This document shows positions 34,517 through 43,699 of a stretch of DNA of 64,000 bases, in pieces. The position numbers were made by a program, and so were the translations under genes. Source of the DNA: Bradyrhizobium rifense (lineage in GTDB: Bacteria > Pseudomonadota > Alphaproteobacteria > Rhizobiales > Xanthobacteraceae). Position 1 is the first letter of the stretch, and each line of letters begins with the position of its first letter. The notes below the pieces were generated by a model. It was not told where the DNA came from. It saw only the letters and a program-made list of their open reading frames with translations, and did not search any database. The stretch is from the NCBI RefSeq assembly GCF_008123425.1, contig NZ_VSSS01000042.1, forward strand, positions 187,360 through 251,359, read 5' to 3'.

Positions 34517-35413
34517 ATGTTGCCCCGACATCTCCGCCGCCTCGAGGCTGAATCGATCGAGATCATGCGCGACGTGGTCGCCGAGTTCAAAAAGCCGGTC
34601 ATGCTCTATTCGATCGGCAAGCATTCGAGCGTGATGCTCCACGTGGTGATGAAGGCGTTTCATCCTGCCAGGCTCCCCTTCCCGCTGCTCCATGTCGACA
34701 CCACGTGGAAGTTCCGGGAGATGATCGCTTTCCGCGACGAGACGGCCAAGCGCATCGGCGCCGATCCGATCGTCCATGTGAACAAGGAAGGCGTCGAGCC
34801 CGGCATCAGCCCGATCGCCTCCGGCTCCTCTTTGCACACCCAGGTCATGAAGACCGACGCACTGAAGCAGGCGCTGGACCTCTACCAGTTCGATGCGGCT
34901 TTCGGTGGCGCGAGGCGCGACGAGGAGAAGAGCTGGGCCAAGGAGCGCATCTTCTCGTTCCGCTCCGCCGGCCATGTCTGGGATCCGCGTAACCAGCGAC
35001 CGGAGCTGTGGAACCTCAATGCCCGCATCCGGCAAGGCGAGACGATGCGCGTGTTCGCGATGTCGAACTGGACCGAGCTCGACGTCTGGGAATACATCAT
35101 GCTCGAGAACATCCCGGTCGTGCCGCTGTATTTCGCCAAGACGCGCCCCGTCGTGCGGCGCGGCAGAACGCTCATCATGGTGAACGACGACCGCCTCCCG
35201 CTGGAGCCGAACGAGACGGCTGAAATGCGGATGATCCGCTTCCGTACATTGGGATGCTATCCCCTCAGCGGCGCAATCGATTCCTCCGCAACGACGATCA
35301 GGGACATCGTCGCGGAGATGCAGACGGCAACGGTCTCCGAACGGCAGGGCCGTCTCATCGACTCTGATGAAGCGGCCTCGATGGAAAAGAAGAAGCGCGA
35401 GGGCTATTTCTGA
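34517..35413 (+). CDS. cysD: Sulfate adenylyltransferase small subunit CysD (altered PP-loop)
   Basis: 298 residues, full length for CysD: RRLEAESIEIMRDVVAEF at the start, FPLLHVDTTWKFREMIAFRDE, then FGGARRDEEKSWAKERIFSFR and FRTLGCYPLSGAI. The PP-loop of ATP pyrophosphatases, SIGKDSS in this family, reads SIGKHSS at about residues 34-40: the codon is CAT where GAT is expected (one G-to-C change). This Asp is a conserved ATP-binding residue, so activity may be lost. The TGA overlaps the ATG of the cysNC pseudogene by one base. Confidence 0.88.
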   Translation: MLPRHLRRLEAESIEIMRDVVAEFKKPVMLYSIGKHSSVMLHVVMKAFHPARLPFPLLHVDTTWKFREMIAFRDETAKRIGADPIVHVNKEGVEPGISPIASGSSLHTQVMKTDALKQALDLYQFDAAFGGARRDEEKSWAKERIFSFRSAGHVWDPRNQRPELWNLNARIRQGETMRVFAMSNWTELDVWEYIMLENIPVVPLYFAKTRPVVRRGRTLIMVNDDRLPLEPNETAEMRMIRFRTLGCYPLSGAIDSSATTIRDIVAEMQTATVSERQGRLIDSDEAASMEKKKREGYF

Positions 35414-37282
35414 TGAACGCCTCCGTTCTTCGCGAGCCGCATCCGACTGGGACCAAGGACCAGCTCCGCTTCATCACCTGCGGCTCGGTCGACGACGGCA
35501 AGTCGACCCTGATCGGGCGGCTGCTGCACGACAGCAAGCTGATCTTCGAGGATCAACTCGCCGCGCTCGCGCGCGACAGCGCCAAGCATGGCACCACCGG
35601 CGACGACATCGATTTCGCACTCCTGGTCGACGGCTCGAGGCCGAGCGGCAACAGGGCATCACCATCGATGTCGCCTATCGCTTCTTCACGACCCCGCGAC
35701 GCTCCTTCATGGTTGCGGACACGCCGGGCCACGAGCAGTACACGCGCAACATGGCCACCGGTGCCTCGACCGCGCAGCTTGCCATCATCCTGATCGATGC
35801 CCGCAAGGGTGTCCTGGTGCAGACCAGGCGCCATTCCTTCATCTGCTCGCTGCTCGGCATCAAGCACGTCGTCGTTGCCGTCAACAAGATCGACCTGGTC
35901 GATTACAAGAAGAACGTGTTCGATCGCATCGTCGGCGACTACGTCGCCTCGCCACCGGCCTTGGCTTCTCCTCGATCGTTCCCGTCCCGATGTCGGCGCG
36001 CTACGGCGATAACGTCATCGAGCGCTCGGGCAATACCGAGTGGTACCACGGCCCTTGCCTGCTCGATTATCTCGAAAGCATCGAGGTCGCGAGCGAAACG
36101 ACCGGACTGCCATTCCGCTTTCCCGTGCAGTGGGTCAACCGCCCCAATCTCGATTTCCGCGGCTTCACCGGAACGGTGGCATCAGGCAGCATCTAGCCCG
36201 GCGACGAGATCGTGGTGTCGGCGTCCGGCCATGCGAGCCGCATCAAGGAGATCGTGACCTACGACGGCGAATTATCGAAAGCCGAGGCCGGCGATGCCGT
36301 GACAATCACGCTCCAAGACGAGATCGACATCGTCCGTGGCGACATCCTGGCGAAGCCGACCGAACGTCCCGAGGTTGCAGACCAGTTCGCCGCCCAACTG
36401 ATCTGGATGGATCAGGACCCGCTCGTACCCGCGCGCAACTATGTCGTCAGGATCGGCACCCAGACGATCACGTCGGCGAGCATCACCGCGATCAAATACC
36501 GCATCGACGTCAACACCCGTGAGCACCTTGCGGCGACCACGCTCGGCCTGAACGAGATCGCGTTCTGCAATTTCGCCACGGCGCTGCCGGTTGCCTTCGA
36601 CCCCTATGAGGCCAACCGCCGGACCGGCGCCTTCATCGTCATCGACCGCTACACCAACCGGACCGTGGGCGCCGGCATGATCGCATTTCCGTTGCGGCGT
36701 GCCAGCAACATCGCCTAGCAGCCGCTCTCGATCGGCAAGGCCGAACGTTCCGCGCTCAAGAACCAGAAGCCGCGGATCATCTGGTTCACCGGCTTGTCCG
36801 GTGCAGGTAAATCGACGATCGCCAATATTCTCGATCAAAAACTGTTCGCGACCGGCAACCACACCATGCTGCTCGACGGCGACAACCTCCGCCATGGGCT
36901 CAACAGGGACCTCGGTTTCACGGAAGCCGATCGGGTCGAGAATATCCGGCGCGTGGGCGAGGTCGCCAAGCTCATGGTCGACAGCGGCCTGATCGTGATC
37001 TGCTCGTTCATCTCTCCCTACAAGGCCGAGCGTGACATGGTCCGCGGCCTCGTGCCCGAGGGAGATTTCATCGAGGTGTTCGTCAACACGCCCATCGAAG
37101 AGTGCATGCGGCGCGACCCCAAGGGGCTCTATTCCAAGGCGAGGGAAGGCAAGATCAAGAACTTCACCGGCATCGACGCGCCTTATGAGGCGCCCGAACG
37201 CCCGGAAATCCGGCTGGAGACGGTCGGTCATCGCCCGGACGAGCTCGCCGATCAGATCGCCGAGCTCCTCAGGCGCCTTTGA
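35413..37282 (+). pseudogene. Broken bifunctional cysNC/nodQ (ATP sulfurylase large subunit + APS kinase)
   Basis: Aligned by eye this is one CysN-CysC fusion (about 620 codons) in three frames. The GTPase start FITCGSVDDGKSTLIGRLL is in frame 1. A one-base loss near 35636 shifts to AERQQGITIDVAYRFFTTP, VADTPGHEQYT and VAVNKIDLVD. A second one-base loss near 35953 shifts to TGLGFSSIVPVPMSARYG. Two in-frame TAG stops follow: 36194-36196 (GSI stop PGDEI) and 36716-36718 (RRASNIA stop QPLSIG, where Trp is usual). The CysC kinase part is open from 36719: FTGLSGAGKSTIANIL (P-loop), LLDGDNLRHGLNRDLGF, ending RRL. A separate kinase from an internal start (36794) cannot be excluded. Confidence 0.85.
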
Positions 37283-37366
37283 GCCGCCTTTGAGCCGCCT
37301 TTGAGCCGCCTTGGGGCTGACCTTGGGGCTGACCTTGGGACTGACCTTGGGACTGACCTTGGGCTG
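37271..37366. repeat. Two adjoining short tandem repeats at the end of the cysC part
   Basis: An 11-bp unit (cgcctttgagc) is repeated three times and partly a fourth from 37274 and includes the TGA of the kinase frame. It runs into a 12-bp unit (ggggctgacctt, later gggactgacctt) repeated about four and a half times to 37366. Such arrays arise by slippage. They end just before the convergent YdcF-like gene stop at 37372. Confidence 0.85.
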
Positions 37367-37371
37367 ACGTC

Positions 37372-38172
37372 TCAGCCAGGCGGCCCCGGAAGCAATTGGT
37401 CGATGCGGCCGGTGGCCCGATAGGCGATCAGGCCGAGCCACTCACGGACCGCGATGTTGGTGCGCGACAGACCGTCCTGTGCAACGTCCGTGAACGAGAG
37501 AACGTCCCGTCCCGTGCCGACACGCCAATCGACCGGACAAGGCTCGACCGCAAATCCCACTTTCCGAAACAGACCGATCGACCTCGGCATGTGAAAGGCC
37601 GACGTCACCAGCAGCCAGCGCTCGCCTGGTTTCGGATCGACCAAGGCCTTGGTGAACAGCGCGTTCTCGTAGGTGTTGCGAGCGCGGTTTTCGAGCATCA
37701 GCCGGCTCTTGTCGATCCCAAGGCTTTCGAACAGCCCGGCTGCGAAGTCGGCCTCCTTCGCCTCGCCGGAGATCAGGTTGGCATTGCCGCCCGTATAGAC
37801 CACGCGCGCGTTGGGATATTTCCGAGCCAGCGCAGCGGTGACGATGATCCGGTCGGACGCCGCCGTTACAACCGGCGTACTGTGAGCCGCGGACAGATCG
37901 ACGTCGATCGACGCACCGAGAACGATGATGCCATCCGGCGCGGCCTGGGACGGGCTCCAGGCCGGGAAGCGGGACTCCAGCGGATAGAGCAGCAGGTTTC
38001 CGACCGGTGCGAACCCGCATACCGCGAGCAACAATGCAGCAAGGACCAGAAGCGTGCGACCGAGCCTGAGAAATCGCGTCATGAGCAGGAGCGACCCGAG
38101 GACACCGAGGGCGATCAGGAAATTCAGCGGCAGCGCCATGATGCCGAGCGTCTTGGACAGAACGAAGAACAC
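37372..38172 (-). CDS. YdcF/SanA-like DUF218 membrane protein
   Basis: 266 residues from a GTG at 38172. Two N-terminal helices (residues 12-32 and 38-56), then a DUF218 domain: DGIIVLGASID, VVYTGGNAN, SRLMLENRARNTYENALFTKAL and WLLVTSAFHMPRSIGLFRKVGF, which are the ExxxxNTxEN and TSxxHMxR motifs of the family. Proteins of this type (ElyC, SanA, YdcF) affect the cell envelope; the reaction is not settled. Confidence 0.85.
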   Translation of the reverse strand: MFFVLSKTLGIMALPLNFLIALGVLGSLLLMTRFLRLGRTLLVLAALLLAVCGFAPVGNLLLYPLESRFPAWSPSQAAPDGIIVLGASIDVDLSAAHSTPVVTAASDRIIVTAALARKYPNARVVYTGGNANLISGEAKEADFAAGLFESLGIDKSRLMLENRARNTYENALFTKALVDPKPGERWLLVTSAFHMPRSIGLFRKVGFAVEPCPVDWRVGTGRDVLSFTDVAQDGLSRTNIAVREWLGLIAYRATGRIDQLLPGPPG

Positions 38173-38305
38173 GATTTTCCTCCGACCACAAAGATGGTCG
38201 TCATATCATCGATTGACGGAGGAAGCAGGCTTCGCCCCAGGCAGCCAAACGAGGTTCGACGAAACCCTTCGCCAGAAATGGCCCGGCTGATCCGGTCGCT
38301 CAGTC

Positions 38306-39823
38306 CTAGCGCGATGTCGTCCTGGTCCGTTGCGTCCATCCGACGCGGCCAAGCAACGCGTCGATCGCCGGCCAGCACAGCAGCACGATGGCCAGCGTCG
38401 TGATCGAGCCGACCAGTCCGTTCGACCAGAACACCTTCAGGTCGCCGCCTGAGCCGATCATCGAGAGGCGGAAGGCGTCCTCGGCGCGGTTGCCGAGCAC
38501 GAGCGCCAGCGTGAACGGCGCCAGCGGAGTGCCGATCTTCTTGAAGACGTAGCCGACGACACCGAAGCCGAGCATCAGCCAGATGTCGAACATCGCATTC
38601 TGGATCGCATAGGCGCCGATCGCGCAGGACACCACGATCATCGGCGCGACGGCCGCGAACGGCACGCGCAGGATCGAGGCGAAGATCGGCACAGTGGTCA
38701 GCACCAGCACGAGCCCGACGACGTTGCCGAGATACATCGAGGCGATCAGGCCCCAGACGAAATCCTTGTGCTCGACGAACAGCAGCGGTCCGGGATTGAG
38801 CCCCCACACCATCAACCCGCCGAGCAGGATCGCAGCCGTGCCGGAGCCGGGAATGCCGAGCGCCAGCATCGGCAGCAGCGCCGAGGTGCCGGAGGCATGC
38901 GCGGCCGTCTCCGGCGCGAACACGCCCTCGATGCGGCCCTTGCCGAAACTCTCGGGCTCCTTGGCAAAGCGCTTGGCCAGATTGTAGCCCATAAAGGACG
39001 CCGCGATCGCGCCGCCCGGGGTAATGCCCAGCCAACAGCCGATGAAGGAGGAGCGCAGCAGCGTCACCCAATATTTTGGCAGGTCCTTCCACACGCTCAG
39101 CACCACGCGCAGCGAAATGCTCGCCGCATGTCCGCGCAGTGCCAGCCGTTCCTCCATCGTCAGCAGGATCTCGCTGATGCCGAACAGACCGATGACGGCG
39201 ACGAGGAAGTTGATGCCGCGCAGGAGCTCGGCCGAGCCGAAGGTCATGCGCAGCTGGCCCGACACGGTGTCCATGCCGACGCCGGCGAGCAGAAGCCCGA
39301 GCGACATCGAGATGACCGTCTTGTGCTTGGCCTCGCGGCCGAGGCCAACGAAGGAGCAGAAGGTCAAGAGATACACCGCGAAGAACTCGGGCGGGCCGAA
39401 CTTCAGCGCAAAGGACGAAATCATCGGCGCGAGGAAGGTGATGAGCAGCACCGCGACCAGCGAGCCGATGAAGGACGACGTGAACGCCGCGGTCAGCGCC
39501 TCGGCCGCCCTGCCCTGCTGCGCCATCGGATAGCCGTCGAAGGTGGTGGCGACCGACCAGGCTTCGCCGGGGATGTTGAACAGGATCGAGGTGATCGCGC
39601 CGCCGAACAGCGCGCCCCAATAGATGCAGGACAGCATCACGATCGCCGAAGTCGGATCCATCGTGAAGGTGAGCGGCAGAAGGATCGCGACCCCGTTGGG
39701 GCCGCCGAGGCCGGGCAGCACGCCGACAAAGATGCCGAGCACGAGCCCGACCATCATCAGCACGAGCGTCTTCCACGTCAGCAGGACGGCGAAGCCGTGA
39801 AGCAGGAGACCGAAAGCTTCCAT
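38306..39823 (-). CDS. tctA: Tripartite tricarboxylate transporter large membrane subunit TctA
   Basis: 505 residues, ATG at 39823, 11 bases after the tctB stop. About 11-12 helices; conserved TctA segments are GIFVGVLPGLGGPNGVAILLPLTF (residues 27-50), YWGALFGGAITSILFNIPGE, and GITPGGAIAASFMGYNLAKRF and LALGIPGSGTAAILLGGLMVWGL in the second half. It forms the membrane channel with TctB and receives substrate from the periplasmic TctC encoded upstream. Substrate probably a di- or tricarboxylate; not determined by sequence. Confidence 0.92.
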   Translation of the reverse strand: MEAFGLLLHGFAVLLTWKTLVLMMVGLVLGIFVGVLPGLGGPNGVAILLPLTFTMDPTSAIVMLSCIYWGALFGGAITSILFNIPGEAWSVATTFDGYPMAQQGRAAEALTAAFTSSFIGSLVAVLLITFLAPMISSFALKFGPPEFFAVYLLTFCSFVGLGREAKHKTVISMSLGLLLAGVGMDTVSGQLRMTFGSAELLRGINFLVAVIGLFGISEILLTMEERLALRGHAASISLRVVLSVWKDLPKYWVTLLRSSFIGCWLGITPGGAIAASFMGYNLAKRFAKEPESFGKGRIEGVFAPETAAHASGTSALLPMLALGIPGSGTAAILLGGLMVWGLNPGPLLFVEHKDFVWGLIASMYLGNVVGLVLVLTTVPIFASILRVPFAAVAPMIVVSCAIGAYAIQNAMFDIWLMLGFGVVGYVFKKIGTPLAPFTLALVLGNRAEDAFRLSMIGSGGDLKVFWSNGLVGSITTLAIVLLCWPAIDALLGRVGWTQRTRTTSR

Positions 39824-39834
39824 CGCGGGTCCGC

Positions 39835-40377
39835 CTAGTAGCCGAAGGCCGCTTCGAGCGGCCCCTTCGGCATGATGACGTCGAAGGCGATGTCGAAGGT
39901 GACGAACATGATCGCCGTGAACAGGAAGGCAGTGAGCAGCGACTTCCACAGCGCGATCTTGCCGATCGCCCGCATGAAGCCGGCGATCAGCAGGAAGCTC
40001 GCGACGTAGAGGCCGAAGAACTGCGTCACCACGCAGAACATCAGCGTCGGCACGAACACCGCCATCACCCGGCGCGCCTGCGCACGCGTGACGAAGGCCT
40101 CGGCGGCCCCGCGGCGTCCAACCAGCGCGGCGATCAGGCCGTAGAGGCTGCCGCCGCCGAGGACAAGCGAGAGATAGAACGGGAAATAGCCCGGCTCGGG
40201 CCCGGTCGAGTCCCAGGAGGCACCGGTGCGCCAATTGTCGTAGCCGAGGGTCGCGGCCAGCGCGAGCAGCAGCAGGCAGACGATGATTTCGACCGTGCCT
40301 GAGCTGGTGACGGCAGGAGAGTTTTCCTCAGGCGCGGTCGGATCGTCGACGACGATTTCAAGATCGGTTCGGGGCAT
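39835..40377 (-). CDS. tctB: Tripartite tricarboxylate transporter small membrane subunit TctB
   Basis: 180 residues with four hydrophobic helices (about 28-45, 63-85, 100-120 and 135-165), the usual TctB size and plan. Short motif PGPGYFP-like: GPEPGYFPFYLSLVLGG near residue 58. It lies between tctC and tctA and is needed for transport by TctA. Confidence 0.88.
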   Translation of the reverse strand: MPRTDLEIVVDDPTAPEENSPAVTSSGTVEIIVCLLLLALAATLGYDNWRTGASWDSTGPEPGYFPFYLSLVLGGGSLYGLIAALVGRRGAAEAFVTRAQARRVMAVFVPTLMFCVVTQFFGLYVASFLLIAGFMRAIGKIALWKSLLTAFLFTAIMFVTFDIAFDVIMPKGPLEAAFGY

Positions 40378-40404
40378 GCTCTCTTGAGGACGGAGTGGTT
40401 TCGC

Positions 40405-40438
40405 TTCTCCCTCTGCCCGCCTGCGGGGAGAGGGAGAA
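40405..40438. repeat. Palindromic intergenic hairpin between tctC and tctB
   Basis: ttctccctct (40405-40414) pairs with agagggagaa (40429-40438); an inner cccg/cggg extends the stem with one mismatch around a loop. Similar ctccctctccccgc-type palindromes are common between genes in Bradyrhizobium, so this is a REP-like element or an attenuating hairpin inside the operon. Confidence 0.6.
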
Positions 40439-40446
40439 AGAGAAAG

Positions 40447-41433
40447 TTACTTCGCGACGAATCCGGCTTCCGTCATCAGCGACTTGTTGGTGGCATCGTC
40501 CTCCTCGAGGAATTGCACCATGTCCTTGCCGGTGAGGAAGATCGGCTTCAAGGCCTGCTTTTCCATGTAATCCCTGTATTCGGCGGTCTGCGTCACCTTG
40601 TGGAACAGCTCGACATAGAACGCCTGCTGCTCCGGCGTGACCTTGCCGGGCAGGAACATCGCGCGCAGCATCAGATACTGGACGTCGACGCCCTCCTCCT
40701 TGCAGGTCGGAATGTCGGCCCAGGACTGCGTGTCCGTCACCTTGCTGGTGTAGGAGATGCGCTCCTTGTCGAACACGCAGAGCGGACGCACCTGGCCCGC
40801 ACGCCAAACCTCGAGATTTTCGCTCGGATTGTTGACGTTGGATTCGGTGTGGTTGCCGACGAGCTGCGTCGCGGCCTCGCCGCCGGACTTGTAGGGCAGA
40901 TAGGAGAATTTCGCGCCGGTCTTCTGCTCCAGGAAGACGGTCAGCACGTGATCCTCGCGCTTGGAGCCGGTGCCGCCCATCTTGAAAGGTGCGGCTGCCG
41001 CCTTCGCGGCGTCGACGAATTCCTTCACCGTCTTGGGACCGGCGCTGTTGTCCCATAGCACGAACTGGTCGAGTGCGATCACCGAGACCGGAGTGAGCTC
41101 GCGCCAGTTGAACGGGATCTTGGCCGACAACGGCAGCATGTAGATCAGCGAATAGGCGATCAGCACCTTGTTCGGATCACCCTCGCCGGACTTCATGTAC
41201 ATCAGCGCTTCCGCACCCGACGCGCCGCCCTTGAGCGAGACCACGATCGGCTGCTTCATCAGATTGTTCTTCTGGATCGCGGCCTGCATCATCCGCGCCA
41301 TCTGGTCGGAGGCACCGCCCGCGCCCGCCGCCACCACAATCTCGACCGGCTTGGTGGGCTCCCAGCCGGCAAAGGCCGGCGCGCTCAACAACAAGGCCGT
41401 CGCAGCCCCGACGGCTTTCACTGGAATTCGCAC
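40447..41433 (-). CDS. tctC: Tripartite tricarboxylate transporter periplasmic receptor TctC
   Basis: I start at the GTG at 41433 (328 residues) because AGGGGA lies 9 bases upstream and the protein then begins with a signal peptide, VRIPVKAVGAATALLLSAPAFAGW. A longer frame to 41529 would bury it. Mature part shows Bug-family features: VEIVVAAGAGGASDQMARMM (ligand loop) and KMGGTGSKREDHVL. First gene of the tctC-B-A operon. Confidence 0.88.
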   Translation of the reverse strand: MRIPVKAVGAATALLLSAPAFAGWEPTKPVEIVVAAGAGGASDQMARMMQAAIQKNNLMKQPIVVSLKGGASGAEALMYMKSGEGDPNKVLIAYSLIYMLPLSAKIPFNWRELTPVSVIALDQFVLWDNSAGPKTVKEFVDAAKAAAAPFKMGGTGSKREDHVLTVFLEQKTGAKFSYLPYKSGGEAATQLVGNHTESNVNNPSENLEVWRAGQVRPLCVFDKERISYTSKVTDTQSWADIPTCKEEGVDVQYLMLRAMFLPGKVTPEQQAFYVELFHKVTQTAEYRDYMEKQALKPIFLTGKDMVQFLEEDDATNKSLMTEAGFVAK

Positions 41434-41565
41434 GAGTCTCGTCCCCTGGTTCTTATTGGCTTTGTGACGCCGGGAAATTGATCGACGCATAGTGCGGACT
41501 AAAGCGCGCGAGTTCAAGCAGGCGGACATTACGCCGCATATGACTTTCGGCTGACGCAGTGTGCG

Positions 41566-42363
41566 CTACTTGCCCTTCCAGTTCGGCGTGCGCTTGTTGA
41601 GGAAGGCGTCCATGCCCTCGCGAAAGTCTTCGCTCATATAGGCCTTGAGGATCAGGTCCTCGCCCTGTTCGCGCGACAGCGTGGGGCGGATGCGGCGCAC
41701 CGCTTCCTTCGTCGTTTCGAGCGTGAGCGGAGCATGGCTCGCGACCAGCTTTGCAGTCTCGTCGGCGCGGCGCTGCAGCGTCTCGACATCAGGCACGATT
41801 TCGGTGAGCAGGCCAAGTGACAGCGCTTCCTGCGCCTCGACCAGCCGCGCCTTGAAGATCATATCCTTGGTGCGGGCAGGTCCGACCAGCGAGACGATGC
41901 GGCTGATGTTCGACATCGACAGGCAGTTGCCGAGCGTGCGTGCGATCGGAAATCCCATGCGCGTCGTCTCGGTGCCGATGCGCAGATCGCAGCAGGCGGC
42001 GATGCCGGCGCCGCCACCGGTGCAGGCGCCCGCGATGGCCGCGATCACGGGCACGCGGCACTGCTCGAGCGTGCCGAGCACGCGGTCGATCCGCGCCTCG
42101 TAGTCGAGTGCATCCTGCGGCGTCTTGAAGGCGCGGAATTGCGAGATGTCGGTGCCGGAGGCAAACGCCTTGTCGCCGGCGCCGGTGAGGATCAGCGCCT
42201 TGATCGAACGATCGGCGTTGATCTCCAGGCAGATCTCCGCCATGCGGTCATACATGGCGAAGGTCATGGCGTTGCGCGCCTGCGGGCGGTTGAAGGTGAT
42301 CCGCGCGATGCCGTCCGTGACGGAGTAGAGCAGGTCTTCGTTGGTCGTCGACGGTGCGTTCAT
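41566..42363 (-). CDS. Enoyl-CoA hydratase/isomerase family protein
   Basis: 265 residues. Crotonase fold with oxyanion-hole segments ALILTGAGDKAFASGTDISQF near residue 60 and IAGACTGGGAGIAACCDLRIG near 105. C-terminus ends KRTPNWKGK as in this family. Ser/Thr at positions usual for the catalytic glutamates and a GTD instead of GAD leave the reaction (hydratase, isomerase or hydrolase) open. It sits 24 bases after the aminotransferase gene in the same strand. Confidence 0.85.
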   Translation of the reverse strand: MNAPSTTNEDLLYSVTDGIARITFNRPQARNAMTFAMYDRMAEICLEINADRSIKALILTGAGDKAFASGTDISQFRAFKTPQDALDYEARIDRVLGTLEQCRVPVIAAIAGACTGGGAGIAACCDLRIGTETTRMGFPIARTLGNCLSMSNISRIVSLVGPARTKDMIFKARLVEAQEALSLGLLTEIVPDVETLQRRADETAKLVASHAPLTLETTKEAVRRIRPTLSREQGEDLILKAYMSEDFREGMDAFLNKRTPNWKGK

Positions 42364-42387
42364 CGCGCGCTCACTTTCCAGATTAGT

Positions 42388-43587
42388 TCAAGCCACCTGA
42401 GCCTTGGCCATCGGCACCACATCGCGTCCCTTCAGGACGTCCATGGCCGCCAGCACGCCGCCGCTCCGGTGCGGAATCTTTGCAAGATCCAGGCCCATCT
42501 CGACGCCGGCGAGCGTGCCCATCAGCATCAGATCGTTGAAATGGCCGATATGGCCAATGCGGAACACCTTGCCCTTGACCTTGTTCAGGCCAGTGCCGAG
42601 CGACATGTCGAAGTTTTCCAGCACCACCTTGCGGAAGGCATCGGCGTCGTGGCCGTCAGGCACGCGCAAGCCGGTCAGCGCCGGCGAATGCGCGGCCGGA
42701 TCGACGCACTGTGTCTCGAGGCCCCAGACCTTGGCGGCGGCACGCGTCGCGGCGCTGTGGCGCTTGTGGCGGGTCCAGACGTTCTCCAGCCCCTCTTCTT
42801 CCAGCATCTTGACCGCTTCACGCAGGCCGTAGAGCAGATTGGTCGCGGGCGTATAGGGGAAGGTGCCGAGCTTGTTGAAGCTGATCACTTCCTGCCAGTC
42901 CCAATAGGAGCGCATGCCGGGGTTGGCCTTCGCCACTGCGAGCGCCTTCTCCGAGACGGCATTGAAGCTGAGACCCGGCGGCAGCATCAGGCCCTTCTGG
43001 GAGCCGGCGACCGAGACGTCGATGCCCCAGGCGTCGTGCTCGTATTCCATCGAGCCGAGGCCGGAGATGGTGTCGACCATCAGCAGCGCCGGATGTTTGA
43101 CGCGGTCGAGCAGCTTGCGCACGTCGAGCGGCGGCGTCACGCAGCCGGTCGAGGTCTCGTTATGGACGACGCAGACCGCCTTGATTGCGTGCTGCTTGTC
43201 GGCGCTAAGGCGCTTCTCGATCTCGGCGAGGTCGGCGCCATGGCGCCAGTCGCTCGGGATGAAGTCGACGTCGATCTTGAATTTTTCGGCGATGCCGCGC
43301 CACAGCACGGCGAACTGGCCGGTCTCGCACATCAAGACCTTGTCGCCGGGCGCGAACACGTTGACCATGGCCGCTTCCCAGGCGCCGGTGCCGGACGAAG
43401 GGAAGATGATCACGGGCTGCTTGGTGCGAAACACCCGCTGCATCGAGGCCAGGACCGCGAAACCGAGCTCGGCGAACTCCGGACCGCGATGGTCCAGCGT
43501 CGGCATGTCCATCGCCCGCAGCACGCGGTCGGGCACGTTGGTCGGTCCTGGAATCTGGAGAAAATGCCTTCCAGTATGCACGGTCAT
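42388..43587 (-). CDS. Serine-glyoxylate-type class V aminotransferase (copy 1)
   Basis: 399 residues from the ATG at 43587 with GAAGGA 6 bases upstream. N-terminus HTGRHFLQIPGPTNVPDRVLRAM; PLP lysine in SVAGSQKGLMLPPGL near residue 200; FPSSGTGAWEAAMVNVFAPGD and TSTGCVTPPLDV. Matches alanine/serine-glyoxylate aminotransferases, which move the amino group from serine (or alanine) to glyoxylate, giving hydroxypyruvate and glycine. A second copy lies beyond the MFS gene, and a 2-hydroxyacid dehydrogenase and GntR regulator are nearby. Confidence 0.87.
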   Translation of the reverse strand: MTVHTGRHFLQIPGPTNVPDRVLRAMDMPTLDHRGPEFAELGFAVLASMQRVFRTKQPVIIFPSSGTGAWEAAMVNVFAPGDKVLMCETGQFAVLWRGIAEKFKIDVDFIPSDWRHGADLAEIEKRLSADKQHAIKAVCVVHNETSTGCVTPPLDVRKLLDRVKHPALLMVDTISGLGSMEYEHDAWGIDVSVAGSQKGLMLPPGLSFNAVSEKALAVAKANPGMRSYWDWQEVISFNKLGTFPYTPATNLLYGLREAVKMLEEEGLENVWTRHKRHSAATRAAAKVWGLETQCVDPAAHSPALTGLRVPDGHDADAFRKVVLENFDMSLGTGLNKVKGKVFRIGHIGHFNDLMLMGTLAGVEMGLDLAKIPHRSGGVLAAMDVLKGRDVVPMAKAQVA

Positions 43588-43699
43588 AGGCGTCCTTCCC
43601 GGTCTAGCCTTGTTTTGATGGCCGCCGAATAGCACCATTTGACCGGCTTGTCCCCTCTCCAAAGGGCTCCTCCCATGCATAACCGGGGGCCCCTCCGCC

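Noticed and set aside
37271..37366. CRISPR or integron site
   Set aside because: Units are 11-12 bp with no spacers and no cas or integrase gene beside them.
38306..40234. Single 642-residue TctA-TctB fusion on the minus strand
   Set aside because: The N-terminal 137 residues are tctB read in the wrong frame; tctB has its own frame and start, and tctA starts at 39823.
42139..43632. 497-codon plus-strand frame over the aminotransferase gene
   Set aside because: Antisense shadow; composition is dominated by R, H, D, A and G without motifs.
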